A stretch of 64,000 bases of DNA from Microbacterium pseudoresistens (GTDB lineage: Bacteria > Actinomycetota > Actinomycetes > Actinomycetales > Microbacteriaceae): NCBI RefSeq assembly GCF_013409745.1, contig NZ_JACCBH010000001.1, positions 2,108,001 through 2,172,000 on the forward strand. The letters run 5' to 3'. The position numbers were made by a program, and so were the translations under genes. Below, piece by piece: positions 1 through 8,918 of this stretch (position 1 is the stretch's first letter; each line of letters begins with the position of its first letter). The notes below the pieces were generated by a model. It saw only the letters and a list, made by a program, of their open reading frames with translations, did not search any database and was not told the DNA's origin.

Positions 1-440
1 TGCGCATCCGAGACCTCGTGCCGCTGTCGTGCTGGAGTCCGCCGCCGGAGGCGCCCAAACGCGTGCGCACCTGGTTCTTCCTCACCGCCGATGCCGAGGG
101 CGATCTGCACTCTGCCGCCGCCGAGGTCGTCGACGCCGTCTGGCTCACCCCTGGAGAGGCGCTCGCGCGTCATGCCGAGGGCGCCCTGTCGCTCTTCCCA
201 CCAACGTGGGTGACCCTGCACGGGCTCACGGGGCGCGGGACAGCCGCCGAGGCGCTCGCCGCCGCAGGGGAGCCCGCCCGGTTCCGCACGCGGCTGCGGC
301 ACGCGGAGAAGGGGCTCACCTCCGCGGGACAGGTCTTCCTCTGGGAGGGCGACGAGGAGCATCCGGATTCGCCGGGCGCCGTCGGTGCGCGCCACCGGCT
401 GGAGACCGGCGCCGGACCCTGGCGGTACGTGCGCGACTGA
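1..440 (+). CDS. NUDIX hydrolase, C-terminal part (5' end outside window)
   Basis: The reading frame is open from base 3 and ends with TGA at 438-440, so the start lies upstream of the window. The visible ~145 residues match the C-terminal half of actinobacterial NUDIX hydrolases: a strand ending in RTWFFLTAD, then DAVWLTPGEALARHAEG and LFPPTWVTLHGL. The NUDIX box itself is not in the window, so catalytic competence and substrate cannot be judged. It converges on metX, with a long palindrome in the gap. The family is recognised from the C-terminal pattern only. Confidence 0.72.
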   Translation, partial: RIRDLVPLSCWSPPPEAPKRVRTWFFLTADAEGDLHSAAAEVVDAVWLTPGEALARHAEGALSLFPPTWVTLHGLTGRGTAAEALAAAGEPARFRTRLRHAEKGLTSAGQVFLWEGDEEHPDSPGAVGARHRLETGAGPWRYVRD

Positions 441-463
441 GCCCGCTGTCCCCGCCGCCCGCC

Positions 464-545
464 GCCGAATGTGCGGGATCTCGCCGAATGCGCGGCATAT
501 TCGCGGGAACAAGCCGTGCATTCGGCGAGAAGCCGTGCACTCGCG
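464..545. repeat. 82-nt palindromic intergenic element (REP/MITE-like)
   Basis: Two 33-nt arms (464-496 and 513-545) are inverted copies matching at 25 of 33 positions. The inner 18 nt (479-496 and 513-530, core TCTCGCCGAATGCGCGGC) differ at one base. A 16-nt loop lies between. Each arm holds two copies of a GAATG(T/C)(G/A)CGG-type unit. It sits between the convergent NUDIX gene and metX, so it could terminate both transcripts, or be a dispersed palindromic repeat. No second copy was noticed in this window. Confidence 0.7.
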
Positions 546-551
546 ACGGGA

Positions 552-1787
552 TCAGCCCTCGAGCAGGCGGCGAAGGTGCCTGCCGACGTCATCGGTCTCG
601 ATGAGGAAGCCGTCGTGGCCGAAGTCGCTTGCGAGCACCGCGGCCTCGTTGCCGTCGAGCGTGTCGCGGATGCCGCGGGCGATGCGGTGCTGCCCGTCGA
701 CGGGGAACAGCCGGTCGGTGTCGATGCCGAGCACGAGGGTGCGCGCCGTCACGCGGCGCAGCGCATCCTCGACGCCTCCGCGGTCGCGCCCCACGTCGTG
801 CGAGTTCATCGCCTCGACGAGGGTCACGTAGCTGTTGGCGTCGAAACGCCGGGTGAATTTGTTGCCGTGGAAGTCGAGATAGCTCTCCACCGCGAAGCGC
901 CCGCCGCTGCCCAGCGGCGAGACGCCGGACTGCCAGGAGCGCTGGAAGCGCTGGTTGAGCTCGATCGGGCTGCGGTAGTTCAGCAGCGCCATGCGTCGCG
1001 CCAGGGCGAGTCCGCGGTGCGGGCCCTCACCGATGTTGGCGTCGTAGTACTCGCCGCCCGCGAAGCGGGGGTCCATCCGCACCGTCTCCAGCTGCACGAA
1101 GTTGAGCGCGAGCTGATCGGCTGTGGTGACCGGGGGAGAGGAGAGGATGGCGAGCCGCTCGACGCGATCGGGATGCTCCACCGCCCATTCAAGGGCGTGC
1201 ATGCCGCCCATCGAGCCGCCGATCACGGCACCCCAGCGGTGGATGCCGAGCTCGTCGGCCAGGAGAGCGTGGGCGGCCACCTGGTCGCGCACCGTGAGGT
1301 ACGGGAAGCGTGACGCCCACTCGTAGCCGTCGGGGGCGATGCTCGCCGGTCCTGTGGAACCCTGGCACCCGCCGAGCATGTTGGGGGCGACGACGAACCA
1401 GCGATCCGTGTCGATGGCTTGCCCGGGGCCGACGATGCCGTCCCACCATCCGCTGGTCGGGTGCCCGGGGCCGGCCTCGCCGATCACGTGGCTGTCGCCG
1501 GTGAGCGCATGCAGGACGAGCACGGCGTTGTCGCCCGCGGCGTTTAATTCGCCCCAGGTCTCGAAGGCGAGGCGGATGACCGGCAGCTCTTCGCCGCCCT
1601 CGGTGCGGAAAGCGCCGAACGCGGCGAAGGAGCGGTTGCCGGGGGCGTCTCCGTCGCGCCACGCACCCGTGGCAGGGGGTCTGGCGCGAAGCAGGCGCTC
1701 GTCCGCGTCGGTCACGCGGGCCGAGGGCACGGTGTCCTCGGATGTCGTCTGCCAGTCCATGCCTCCATTCTCGCCTGCCGTCGCCAC
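552..1787 (-). CDS. metX: Homoserine O-acetyltransferase
   Basis: Alpha/beta-hydrolase-fold acyltransferase that moves an acetyl group from acetyl-CoA to L-homoserine, the first committed step to methionine by direct sulfhydrylation. The nucleophile elbow GGSMGG puts Ser at about residue 192. An Asp in DTDRLFPVDG and a His in DFGHDG near the C-terminus complete the triad. Family features NMLGGCQGSTGP and SGWWDG are present. The GTG at 1787 is preferred because a TAACGT -10 lies 10 nt upstream. The ATG at 1760 has GGAGG only 1 nt away, too close to serve. It lies downstream of metY on the same strand, separated by a strong hairpin. Acetyl versus succinyl donor is inferred from the MetX type. 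Confidence 0.95.
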   Translation of the reverse strand: MATAGENGGMDWQTTSEDTVPSARVTDADERLLRARPPATGAWRDGDAPGNRSFAAFGAFRTEGGEELPVIRLAFETWGELNAAGDNAVLVLHALTGDSHVIGEAGPGHPTSGWWDGIVGPGQAIDTDRWFVVAPNMLGGCQGSTGPASIAPDGYEWASRFPYLTVRDQVAAHALLADELGIHRWGAVIGGSMGGMHALEWAVEHPDRVERLAILSSPPVTTADQLALNFVQLETVRMDPRFAGGEYYDANIGEGPHRGLALARRMALLNYRSPIELNQRFQRSWQSGVSPLGSGGRFAVESYLDFHGNKFTRRFDANSYVTLVEAMNSHDVGRDRGGVEDALRRVTARTLVLGIDTDRLFPVDGQHRIARGIRDTLDGNEAAVLASDFGHDGFLIETDDVGRHLRRLLEG

Positions 1788-1797
1788 GGCGCGGGAA

Positions 1798-1803
1798 ACG
1801 TTA
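1798..1803 (-). promoter_or_regulatory. Candidate -10 of metX
   Basis: TAACGT on the minus strand, 10 nt before the GTG at 1787. This would give metX its own start site a few bases before the start codon, beyond the hairpin that follows metY. No convincing -35 is seen. Confidence 0.35.
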
Positions 1804-1874
1804 CGGGGCTGGGTAGGGCACAGGAGTCTGCGTGAAACGCGTCGGATCGCGATGGCGTGCAGCGGAGCCCGGAC

Positions 1875-1914
1875 GAACGGATGCCCCGGACCTCGCAGTC
1901 CGGGGCATCCGTTC
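1875..1914 (-). terminator. Hairpin terminator downstream of metY
   Basis: Perfect 17-bp inverted repeat (1875-1891 with 1898-1914; arm GAACGGATGCCCCGGAC) and a 6-nt loop, starting 15 nt after the metY stop. There is no long U-tract, as is usual for high-GC actinobacterial terminators. It separates metY from metX. Confidence 0.75.
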
Positions 1915-1928
1915 TCTGAGGAGGAGAG

Positions 1929-3251
1929 TCAGGCGCGGGCGGCCTCGGAGACCGAGCGCGCGGCGGCCAGGGCCTGCTCGAGGTCGGCCTTAAGGTCGTC
2001 GACGTTCTCCAGCCCCACCGACAGGCGCACGAGACCCGGCGTCACGCCGGCCGTGAGCTGCTGCTCCGGGGTGAGCTGCGAGTGCGTCGTCGAGGCGGGG
2101 TGGATGACGAGCGAGCGCACGTCGCCGATGTTGGCGAGGTGGCTGAACAGCGACAGGTTGTTGACGAACTCGCGGCCGGCCTCCACGCCGCCCTTCAGTT
2201 CGAACGACAGCACAGCGCCGACGCCCTTGGGCGCGTACTCGTTCGCCTTGGCGTACCAGGGCGAGGTGGGCAGGCCGGAGTAGTTGACCGAGGCGACGTC
2301 GTCGAGGCCGTCGAGCCACTCGGCGATCTCCTGCGCGTTCTGCACGTGGCGCTCGATGCGCAGCGACAGCGTCTCAACGCCCTGGATGAGGTTCCAGGCG
2401 CTCTGCGGCGCGATGGCCGAGCCCAGGTCGCGCAGAAGCTGCACGCGGGCCTTGATGATGTACGCCAGTCCGTCGCCCACCGCGGTGGTGTAGCTCGCGC
2501 CGTGGTACGAGGGGTCGGGCTCGGTGAGGCCGGGGAACTTCTCGACGTTCTTGGACCATTCGAACTTTCCGCCGTCGATGACGACGCCGCCGATGGTGGT
2601 GCCGTGACCGCCGAGGAACTTGGTGACCGAGTGGACGACGATGTCGGCGCCGTGCTCGAACGGACGGATGAGGTACGGAGTCGCGATCGTGTTGTCGACG
2701 ATGAGCGGCACGCCGTTCTCGTGGGCGACGTCGGCGACGGCGCGGATGTCGAGCACGTTGATGCGCGGGTTGCCGATGGTCTCGGCGAACAGGAGCTTCG
2801 TGTTCGGGCGCACGGCGCGGCGCCACTCCTCGATGTCGTCCTGGTCCTCGACGAAGGTGACCTCGATGCCCAGCTTGGCCAGGGTGTACTTGAAGAGGTT
2901 GTAGGTGCCGCCGTAGATCGAGCTGGAGGCGACGAAGTGGTCGCCGGCCTGCGCGATGTTGAGGATCGCGAAGGTCGAGGCGGCCTGCCCGCTGGAGAGC
3001 ACGAGCGCCCCGGTGCCGCCCTCGAGCGCGGCCAGGCGCTGCTCGAGCACATCCTGCGTGGGGTTCTGGATGCGCGTGTAGATGTTTCCGAACTCGGCCA
3101 GCGCGAACAGATTCGCGGCGTGGTCGGCGTTGTCGAAGACGTACGAGGTGGTCTGGTAGATCGGCGTGGCCCGCGACTTCGTCGTCGGGTCGGGCGCGGC
3201 GCCGGAGTGGATCTGCTTGGTCTCGAAGCGCCAGTTCTCGGGTGCGGACAT
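1929..3251 (-). CDS. metY: O-acetylhomoserine sulfhydrylase
   Basis: PLP enzyme of the Cys/Met metabolism family that makes homocysteine from O-acetylhomoserine and sulfide. The PLP lysine is in SVTKFLGGHG (about Lys211), and the PLP-binding SSGQAA and IVDNT motifs are present. At 440 residues it has full MetY length, longer than the ~390 residues of MetB/MetC. The start ATG follows a good ribosome site (AGGGGGA, 5 nt away). It is followed on the same strand by metX, which makes its substrate. A 17-bp hairpin separates the two, so they are probably only partly co-transcribed. Confidence 0.95.
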   Translation of the reverse strand: MSAPENWRFETKQIHSGAAPDPTTKSRATPIYQTTSYVFDNADHAANLFALAEFGNIYTRIQNPTQDVLEQRLAALEGGTGALVLSSGQAASTFAILNIAQAGDHFVASSSIYGGTYNLFKYTLAKLGIEVTFVEDQDDIEEWRRAVRPNTKLLFAETIGNPRINVLDIRAVADVAHENGVPLIVDNTIATPYLIRPFEHGADIVVHSVTKFLGGHGTTIGGVVIDGGKFEWSKNVEKFPGLTEPDPSYHGASYTTAVGDGLAYIIKARVQLLRDLGSAIAPQSAWNLIQGVETLSLRIERHVQNAQEIAEWLDGLDDVASVNYSGLPTSPWYAKANEYAPKGVGAVLSFELKGGVEAGREFVNNLSLFSHLANIGDVRSLVIHPASTTHSQLTPEQQLTAGVTPGLVRLSVGLENVDDLKADLEQALAAARSVSEAARA

Positions 3252-3314
3252 GATTCCCCCTGGAAGGTGCGGGCGGTGGTCGGGTGGTCGGGCCCGCGGC
3301 GAGCCCGTGATCCG

Positions 3315-3343
3315 AGACTACGGATCCCGGCCGTTGTCAACAA
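3315..3343 (-). promoter_or_regulatory. metY promoter
   Basis: On the minus strand TTGTTG (3338-3343), 17 nt, then TAGTCT (3315-3320), giving a leader of roughly 57 nt before metY. A TTGACA overlaps the -35 but is badly spaced. No SAM-riboswitch-like structure fits in so short a leader. Confidence 0.5.
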
Positions 3344-3416
3344 CGAATCGGAAATGTGACGTAACACGCGCGAGGCCGCACGGGTGCCGGTGAGTGGTCG
3401 CGGTGCCGATTCGTCG

Positions 3417-3422
3417 TACGGT
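3417..3422 (+). promoter_or_regulatory. -10 hexamer of a leaderless SDR transcript
   Basis: TACGGT followed by 6 nt (GGGGGC) and the ATG at 3429. The predicted transcription start coincides with the start codon. Confidence 0.5.
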
Positions 3423-3428
3423 GGGGGC

Positions 3429-4211
3429 ATGGCGAATCGCAGAGCCGTCGTGACAGGGGCCAGCACCGGCATCGGAGAGGCGAGCGTGCGCGCGTTGCGC
3501 GCGAGCGGATGGGATGTGGTCGGCGTCGCACGCCGGGTCGACCGGCTCGACGCGCTCGCCGCCGAGACCGGGTCGACGGCCTTCGCGGCCGACCTCACGA
3601 ACGAGGACGACCTGCGGGCCCTCGCCGAGCACCTGCGCGACTCCGGTCCCCTGCACGCCCTCGTGCACGTGGCGGGCGGAGCGCGCGGCACCGAACGCGT
3701 CGAAGACGGTGTCGTCGAGGACTGGCGCTGGATGTACGAGGCGAACGTGCTCGCCGCGCAGCGCCTCGTCGCCCTGCTGCTGCCGCAGCTGCGCGCATCC
3801 GTGGAAGAGGGCGGCCACGCCGACACGCTGTTCGTCACCTCGACCGCCGCGCAGACCGCGTACCCCGGCGGCGGCGGGTACAACGCCGCCAAGGCGGCGG
3901 AATCCATGCTCGTGCACGCCCTCCGCCTGGAGCTCAACGGCGAACCGATCCGCGTCGTCGAGATCGCGCCGGGCATGGTGGCGACCCCGGAGTTCGCCCT
4001 CAACCGGCTCGGCGGAGACATCGCCGCGGCCGAGGCGGTGTACTCCGGCGTCGACGCGCCGCTGGTGGCGGCCGACGTCGCCGACGTGATCGGATACGCG
4101 CTGAACGCCCCCGGGCACGTCAACCTCGACCTGGTCACGATGCGCCCCGTCGCCCAGTCCGCGACGCACGTGCTGGCCCGCGGTCCGCTGCGCGTGCGCG
4201 GCGAGGACTGA
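3429..4211 (+). CDS. Short-chain dehydrogenase/reductase
   Basis: Classical SDR of 260 residues with a Rossmann fold. The cofactor motif TGASTGIG is at 9-16. The catalytic Ser is about 138 (VTSTA) and the Tyr/Lys pair is in YNAAK (Tyr151, Lys155). A basic Arg-Arg pair after the second strand (VGVARR) suggests NADP(H) preference. The substrate is unknown. Start at ATG 3429, six bases after a TACGGT -10. It is divergent from metY and followed 4 nt later by ung. That pairing gives no clear functional clue. Confidence 0.9.
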   Translation: MANRRAVVTGASTGIGEASVRALRASGWDVVGVARRVDRLDALAAETGSTAFAADLTNEDDLRALAEHLRDSGPLHALVHVAGGARGTERVEDGVVEDWRWMYEANVLAAQRLVALLLPQLRASVEEGGHADTLFVTSTAAQTAYPGGGGYNAAKAAESMLVHALRLELNGEPIRVVEIAPGMVATPEFALNRLGGDIAAAEAVYSGVDAPLVAADVADVIGYALNAPGHVNLDLVTMRPVAQSATHVLARGPLRVRGED

Positions 4212-4215
4212 TCCG

Positions 4216-4905
4216 GTGGCGCGCACCCTGGCAGAGCTCGCCGCGGACGGACAGATCGACCCGGGATGGGCGGACGCCCTCGCGCCGGCCGGAGGACTCA
4301 TCGCCGAGCTCGGTGACCGGCTGCGTGCCGAGAATGCGGCCGGTCGCGGCTACCTGCCCGCGGGTGCGAACGTTCTCCGCGCCTTCGCCCGCCCGCTGGC
4401 CGACGTTCGGGTGCTCATCGTCGGCCAGGATCCATACCCGACGCCGGGGCATCCCATCGGCCTGTCCTTCGCCGTCGACCGCGATGTGCGCCCGTTGCCC
4501 CGTAGCCTGTCGAACATCTACCGCGAGTTGGAGAGCGACCTGGGCATCGCCCCCGCCGCGCACGGTGATCTGTCGTCGTGGAGCGATCAGGGAGTGCTGC
4601 TGCTCAACCGGGTGCTCACGGTGCGGCCGGGCACGCCGGCGTCGCACCGGGGCTGGGGCTGGGAGAAGGTCACAGAGCTGGCCATCCGCGCCCTCGTGGC
4701 GCGGAGGACCCCGCTGGTGGCCGTGCTGTGGGGAAGGGATGCGGCAGGCCTTCGCCCGATGCTCGGCGAGACGCCGATCGTGGCGTCGGCGCATCCGTCT
4801 CCGCTGTCGGCTAGCCGGGGATTCTTCGGGTCGAAGCCCTTCTCGCAGGTCAACGCGCTGCTCGCGCAACAGGGCGCCGACCCCGTCGACTGGACCGTTC
4901 GGTGA
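4216..4905 (+). CDS. ung: Uracil-DNA glycosylase, family 1
   Basis: Excises uracil from DNA to start base-excision repair. The water-activating motif reads [11 protein letters not shown] (residues 70-80, catalytic Asp72), with Pro where many bacteria have His. The DNA-intercalating loop [13 protein letters not shown] lies near residue 195. At 229 residues it has normal family length. GTG start 4 nt after the SDR stop. Its own stop overlaps the next gene by 4 nt (GTGA). Confidence 0.95.
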   Translation: MARTLAELAADGQIDPGWADALAPAGGLIAELGDRLRAENAAGRGYLPAGANVLRAFARPLADVRVLIVGQDPYPTPGHPIGLSFAVDRDVRPLPRSLSNIYRELESDLGIAPAAHGDLSSWSDQGVLLLNRVLTVRPGTPASHRGWGWEKVTELAIRALVARRTPLVAVLWGRDAAGLRPMLGETPIVASAHPSPLSASRGFFGSKPFSQVNALLAQQGADPVDWTVR

Positions 4906-5411
4906 CGGAGGGAGTGCATTTCCGGCCGGCGAGCCCGGACGACCTGATCGCCGTCCGCGACATCTACAACCATTACGTCCGAGAGAGCACGGTCACCTTC
5001 GACGAGGTCGAGAGCACGACCGAGTCGTGGCGCGACAAGCACGCGGCGCTCGTCGCGGCGGGGCTGCCCTTTCTCGTTGCGGAGGAGCACGACGGTGTGC
5101 TCGGCTACGGGCTCGTGCAGCCGTTCCGCCCGAAGTCGGCGTACCGGTTCACCGTGGAGAACTCGATCTACCTCGCGCCGGAGACCACCGGGCGCGGTGT
5201 CGGCGAGGCTCTCCTGCGCGCACTGCTCTCCGCGGCGACGGACGCCGGAGTGCGGGAGGTCGTCGCGGTGATCGAGCCGACATCGGCCGCAGGATCGATC
5301 CGGCTGCATCGCAGACTCGGATTCGTCGATGTCGGCACTCTGCAGCGCGTGGGCGTGAAGTTCGGCCGCTCGCTCGACACAGCGATGCTCCAGCTCTCGC
5401 TGCCGCGCTGA
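4902..5411 (+). CDS. GNAT N-acetyltransferase, phosphinothricin-acetyltransferase-like
   Basis: 169-residue GNAT protein. The N-terminal [19 protein letters not shown], the acetyl-CoA pyrophosphate loop [12 protein letters not shown] (about 92-103), and the C-terminal [21 protein letters not shown] match the Pat/Bar/YwnH subfamily that acetylates small amino-acid analogues such as phosphinothricin or methionine sulfone/sulfoximine. The exact substrate is not predictable. It is translationally coupled to ung by a GTGA overlap. Confidence 0.85.
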   Translation: MTEGVHFRPASPDDLIAVRDIYNHYVRESTVTFDEVESTTESWRDKHAALVAAGLPFLVAEEHDGVLGYGLVQPFRPKSAYRFTVENSIYLAPETTGRGVGEALLRALLSAATDAGVREVVAVIEPTSAAGSIRLHRRLGFVDVGTLQRVGVKFGRSLDTAMLQLSLPR

Positions 5412-5429
5412 GCGACGCGGCGGGTCCGG

Positions 5430-6221
5430 CTAAGCCTGCGGGATGACGGGGATCGCGGCGAGCAGGCGCCTGGTGTATTCCTGCTGCGGCATGTGCAGCA
5501 CATCATGGGTCGACCCCTGCTCGACGATCCGGCCGTCCTTCATCACCGCCACCGCATCGCAGAGATTCTGCACCACGCCGATGTCGTGCGAGACGAGCAC
5601 GAGGGTCATCCCGTCGGCGCGCAGCGCGCGCAGCACGTCCAGCACCTGCGCGCGCACCGTGACATCGAGCGCCGAGAGCGGCTCGTCGCCGACGAGGATG
5701 CGCGGGCGATGGGCGATCGCCCTGGCCAGGGCGATGCGCTGACGCTGACCGCCGGAGAACTCGTGCGGAAAGCGCTCCGCCATCTCCGCCTCGAGCCCCA
5801 CCTGCACGAGCACCTCGGCCACGCGGTCGTCGTGGTCGCCGGGGATCCCGAGCGCGCGCAGCGGCTCGGAGACGATCCGTGCGACGTTCTGCCGCGGATC
5901 CAGCGAGGCGTGCGGATCCTGGAAGACGAGCCCGGTCTGCCGCCGCAGCCAGTGCAGAGATCGGGCCGATCCGCGCGCATCCACGGGGCGTCCGTCGACC
6001 TCCACCGTGCCCGAGGTCGGGCGATCCAGACCCAGGAGCAGGCGCACGAGGGTGGACTTGCCCGATCCGGACTCGCCGATGAGGCCGAGCGCGCTCCCGG
6101 CGGCGACGTCGAGGTCGGCGTCGGCCAGCGCGATCGTCCGCCGGGCGGGGGCGAAGGGGTGCGCGCGCGACGCGGGGAAGGTACGGGTCAGCCCCCGCGC
6201 ACGGATGAGCGGCGCGGTCAT
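5430..6221 (-). CDS. Peptide/nickel-type ABC transporter ATP-binding protein (OppF/DppF-like)
   Basis: Last gene of a five-gene importer operon. Walker [11 protein letters not shown]-loop [12 protein letters not shown], signature SGGQRQR and Walker [13 protein letters not shown] are intact. The C-terminus has the oligopeptide-transporter type tail ([13 protein letters not shown]). The in-frame ATG at 6221 overlaps the upstream gene by 4 nt (ATGA) and is preferred to an upstream start 27 nt earlier. It pairs with the other ATPase (6218-7012) to power uptake through the two permeases. Confidence 0.92.
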   Translation of the reverse strand: MTAPLIRARGLTRTFPASRAHPFAPARRTIALADADLDVAAGSALGLIGESGSGKSTLVRLLLGLDRPTSGTVEVDGRPVDARGSARSLHWLRRQTGLVFQDPHASLDPRQNVARIVSEPLRALGIPGDHDDRVAEVLVQVGLEAEMAERFPHEFSGGQRQRIALARAIAHRPRILVGDEPLSALDVTVRAQVLDVLRALRADGMTLVLVSHDIGVVQNLCDAVAVMKDGRIVEQGSTHDVLHMPQQEYTRRLLAAIPVIPQA

Positions 6222-7012
6222 GCCGTCTCCGTCCCATCGGGGCGCCACAGCGTGGCGGTGGCGTCGCGCAGCAGGCCCTGCGCCACGACGGATGCGGGGC
6301 TGTGCAGCAGCTGCGCGATGGGCGCCTCCTCCACGGTGCGTCCGTCTTCGAGCACCACTGCGTGCGTGGCGACCTGGGCGAGCACGGCGAGGTCGTGCGT
6401 GATGAAGATCAACGACATGCCCTCCTGCTCGACCAGCGTGAGGAGCAGTTCGAGGATCTCGGCCTGGATCGTCACATCCAGCGCGGTCGTGGGCTCGTCG
6501 GCGATGAGCAGCCGGGGACGCGCGGCCAGCGCCATGGCGATCGCCACGCGCTGACGCTGGCCGCCGGAGAGCTGATGCGGGTAGCGCGCGAGCAGCGACG
6601 CCGGGTCGGGCAGGTGCACGCGCTCGGCCTCGGCGATCGCCCGAGTCCTGGCCTCTCGCCGGCTGATCGGCTCATGGATGCGGATGCTCTCGGCGATCTG
6701 GCGCCCGGCCGTGCGGATCGGGTTGAGGGCGGTGCGCGGCTCCTGGAACACCATCCCGATCTCGTCGCCGCGCAACTGGGCGAGCTCGCGGTCGGGCAGG
6801 CCGATGAGCTCCCGCCCGTTCCAGCGGATGCTGCCGCTCGCGACCGCCCCGTCGGGAAGCAGCCCCATGATCGCCAGCGCCGTGATCGACTTGCCCGACC
6901 CGGACTCACCGATCAGGCCCAGCCGCGCACCGTCGGGCACCGAGAACGAGACGTCGTCGACGACGCGGCGCCCGTCGATGTCGATGCAGAGGCCCTCCAC
7001 CTCGAGGCTCAT
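6218..7012 (-). CDS. Peptide/nickel-type ABC transporter ATP-binding protein (OppD/DppD-like)
   Basis: 264-residue ATPase. Walker A is GESGSGKS, the Q-loop [12 protein letters not shown], the signature LSGGQRQR and Walker [13 protein letters not shown]. The Q-loop sequence with TALNP is typical of the D-type subunit. It overlaps both neighbours by 4 nt (start ATG 7010-7012, stop 6218-6220), so the operon is tightly coupled. Substrate class is taken from the whole operon: peptide, nickel or similar. Confidence 0.92.
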   Translation of the reverse strand: MSLEVEGLCIDIDGRRVVDDVSFSVPDGARLGLIGESGSGKSITALAIMGLLPDGAVASGSIRWNGRELIGLPDRELAQLRGDEIGMVFQEPRTALNPIRTAGRQIAESIRIHEPISRREARTRAIAEAERVHLPDPASLLARYPHQLSGGQRQRVAIAMALAARPRLLIADEPTTALDVTIQAEILELLLTLVEQEGMSLIFITHDLAVLAQVATHAVVLEDGRTVEEAPIAQLLHSPASVVAQGLLRDATATLWRPDGTETA

Positions 7013-7920
7013 GCGATCACCGCCGGCACGTGCGAGCGGGCCGCGACCGCGCGCGGGTTGTGCCGCAGGGTCGGGTCGCTCGCCTCGCGGAGACCGTCGC
7101 CCAGGAGGTTGAGGGCGAGCACCGTGACCGTGATCGCCAGTCCCGGCCACACGACCGACAGCGGATGCACGGCGATGTAACGCTGCAGGTCGGCGAGCAG
7201 GATGCCCCACGATGGGTCGACGACCGAGGCGCCGAAGCCGAGGTAGCTCAAGCCCGCCTCGGCGAGCACGGCCACGGCCATCGACCACGACAGCTGCACG
7301 ATGAACACCGGGGCGACGTTGGGCAGCAGATGCTGCGCGAGGATCTGCGGGGCGGAGAGCCCGTTGGCGCGCGCGGCGAGCACGAACTCGCTCTGCTGCA
7401 CGCGGCGCAGCTCGGGCCGTGTGACCCGGGCGATGTTCACGCCGAAGCCGATGCCGACCGACCACACCACAACCCAGAGCGAGCCGCCCCAGACCGAGGA
7501 GATCATCATCGCGATGATGAGCACGGGGAAGGCGATGAGGATGTCGACGAGCACGGCCACCGTCTCGCGGATCCCGCGGGCCGTGAGCGCGCCCAGCGCG
7601 CCCAGGAGCACGCCGACGAGCGTGGCGACGACCCCCGCACCTACGGCGACGAGCACCGTGGTGCGGGCCCCCGCCATGATCAGGCTCAGGAGGTCGCGAC
7701 CGGTGCCGTCGGTGCCGAGCAGATGCGGCCATCCCGGCCCGCCCCATCGGGCGGCGATATCGGTGGTACGCGGATCGAACGGCATCCAGACCAGCGAGAC
7801 GGCGGCGGTGAGCACGACGACGGCGAGCACGATCACACTGAAGCGGCCGCCACCGGACGCCCAGAGGTGACGCCAGGTGCGCAGGCCGCTCGAACGGCGC
7901 ACGGATGCGGCACGGGTCAT
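7009..7920 (-). CDS. ABC transporter permease (OppC/DppC-like)
   Basis: Inner-membrane permease of 303 residues. The cytoplasmic N-terminus and first membrane segment (FSVIVLAVVVLTAAVSLVW) are followed by the LLGTDGTGRDLLSLIMAGARTT block typical of DppC. The EAA loop ARANGLSAPQILAQHLLPN contacts the ATPase. About six membrane segments can be read. It overlaps the flanking genes by ATGA. It forms a heterodimer with the DppB-like permease. Confidence 0.92.
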   Translation of the reverse strand: MTRAASVRRSSGLRTWRHLWASGGGRFSVIVLAVVVLTAAVSLVWMPFDPRTTDIAARWGGPGWPHLLGTDGTGRDLLSLIMAGARTTVLVAVGAGVVATLVGVLLGALGALTARGIRETVAVLVDILIAFPVLIIAMMISSVWGGSLWVVVWSVGIGFGVNIARVTRPELRRVQQSEFVLAARANGLSAPQILAQHLLPNVAPVFIVQLSWSMAVAVLAEAGLSYLGFGASVVDPSWGILLADLQRYIAVHPLSVVWPGLAITVTVLALNLLGDGLREASDPTLRHNPRAVAARSHVPAVIA

Positions 7921-8867
7921 GCGCTCTCCCTCTGACGGGGGTCGATGAGGTGATGCACGAGGTCGACGAGGAAGCCGACGACGAGCACGGATCCCGTGAG
8001 CACGAGCAGTTCGCTCTGCACCTTGACGAGGTCGCGCGTGCCGACGTCGGCGACGACCATGCGCCCGATACCGGGCAGCGTGAACAGCTGCTCGATGACC
8101 ACCGAGCCGACGATGAGCCCCGCGATCTGGACGCCGAGCACGGTGAGCACTGAGAGCCCGACCGCGGGCACGCCGTGCAGAATGAGCGCGCGGGCGCGGG
8201 TGAGGCCCTTGGCGGCCGCCGTGCGCACGAAGTCCTCGCCGGAGGCCTGCAGGGTCGCGCTGCGCACGAACCGCAGCAGCATGGCGCCCTCGACGACGCC
8301 GATCGTGAGCGCGGGCAGCAGCAGCGCCTGCAGCGCCCGGCCCGGGTCGGCCCAGCCGTTGCGCGGGAAGCCTTGCGCGGGCAGCCAGCCCAGCCAGATC
8401 GCGAAGACGACGACGAGCATCATGCCGGCCCAGATGACCGGCACGGCCGCAATGGCCTGTGCGGCCACGTTCACGAGGGTGCCGCTGCGGCGACCGCGCA
8501 GCAATGCCGTGAGGATGCCGAGCGGCACGCCGATGAGCAGCGCGATGATCAGCGACAGGGCCATCAGCGGAACCGTCACCTGCGCTTTGAGGGCGATCTC
8601 CTCGGCGACCGATGCGCCGCTGAGCTGGGAGGTTCCGAGATCGCCGTGGAACAGCCCGCCGATCCACTCGGCGTACTGCACGGGCAGCGGGCGGTTCAGG
8701 CCCAGCGCCTCGCGCAGCGCATCCACCTGCGCGGGCGTGGCCTTGCTGCCCGCGATGAGCTGGGCGACGTCTCCCGGGAACACGCGCAGCGCGAGGAAGA
8801 TCACGGCGCTCGCGACGAGGAGCCCGGCGATCAGCAGGGCTCCTCGTACCAGCGTGTAGCGGATCAC
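7917..8867 (-). CDS. ABC transporter permease (OppB/DppB-like)
   Basis: 316-residue permease. The first segment LLIAGLLVASAVIFLALRVFPGD and the conserved P-G-D block are typical of DppB. The EAA loop reads RTAAAKGLTRARALILHGV. The C-terminal segment ends in DLVHHLIDPRQR. GTG start, 51 nt after the binding-protein gene. It forms the channel together with the gene product of 7009-7920. Confidence 0.92.
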   Translation of the reverse strand: MIRYTLVRGALLIAGLLVASAVIFLALRVFPGDVAQLIAGSKATPAQVDALREALGLNRPLPVQYAEWIGGLFHGDLGTSQLSGASVAEEIALKAQVTVPLMALSLIIALLIGVPLGILTALLRGRRSGTLVNVAAQAIAAVPVIWAGMMLVVVFAIWLGWLPAQGFPRNGWADPGRALQALLLPALTIGVVEGAMLLRFVRSATLQASGEDFVRTAAAKGLTRARALILHGVPAVGLSVLTVLGVQIAGLIVGSVVIEQLFTLPGIGRMVVADVGTRDLVKVQSELLVLTGSVLVVGFLVDLVHHLIDPRQRESA

Positions 8868-8918
8868 GGGATCCGGCGTCCTGGCATGCTCACGTCACGA
8901 GGCTACGGCGTCGGGTTG

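Noticed and set aside
3252..3428. SAM riboswitch upstream of metY
   Set aside because: The predicted leader is only about 57 nt and shows no multi-stem junction. A protein-controlled promoter is more likely.
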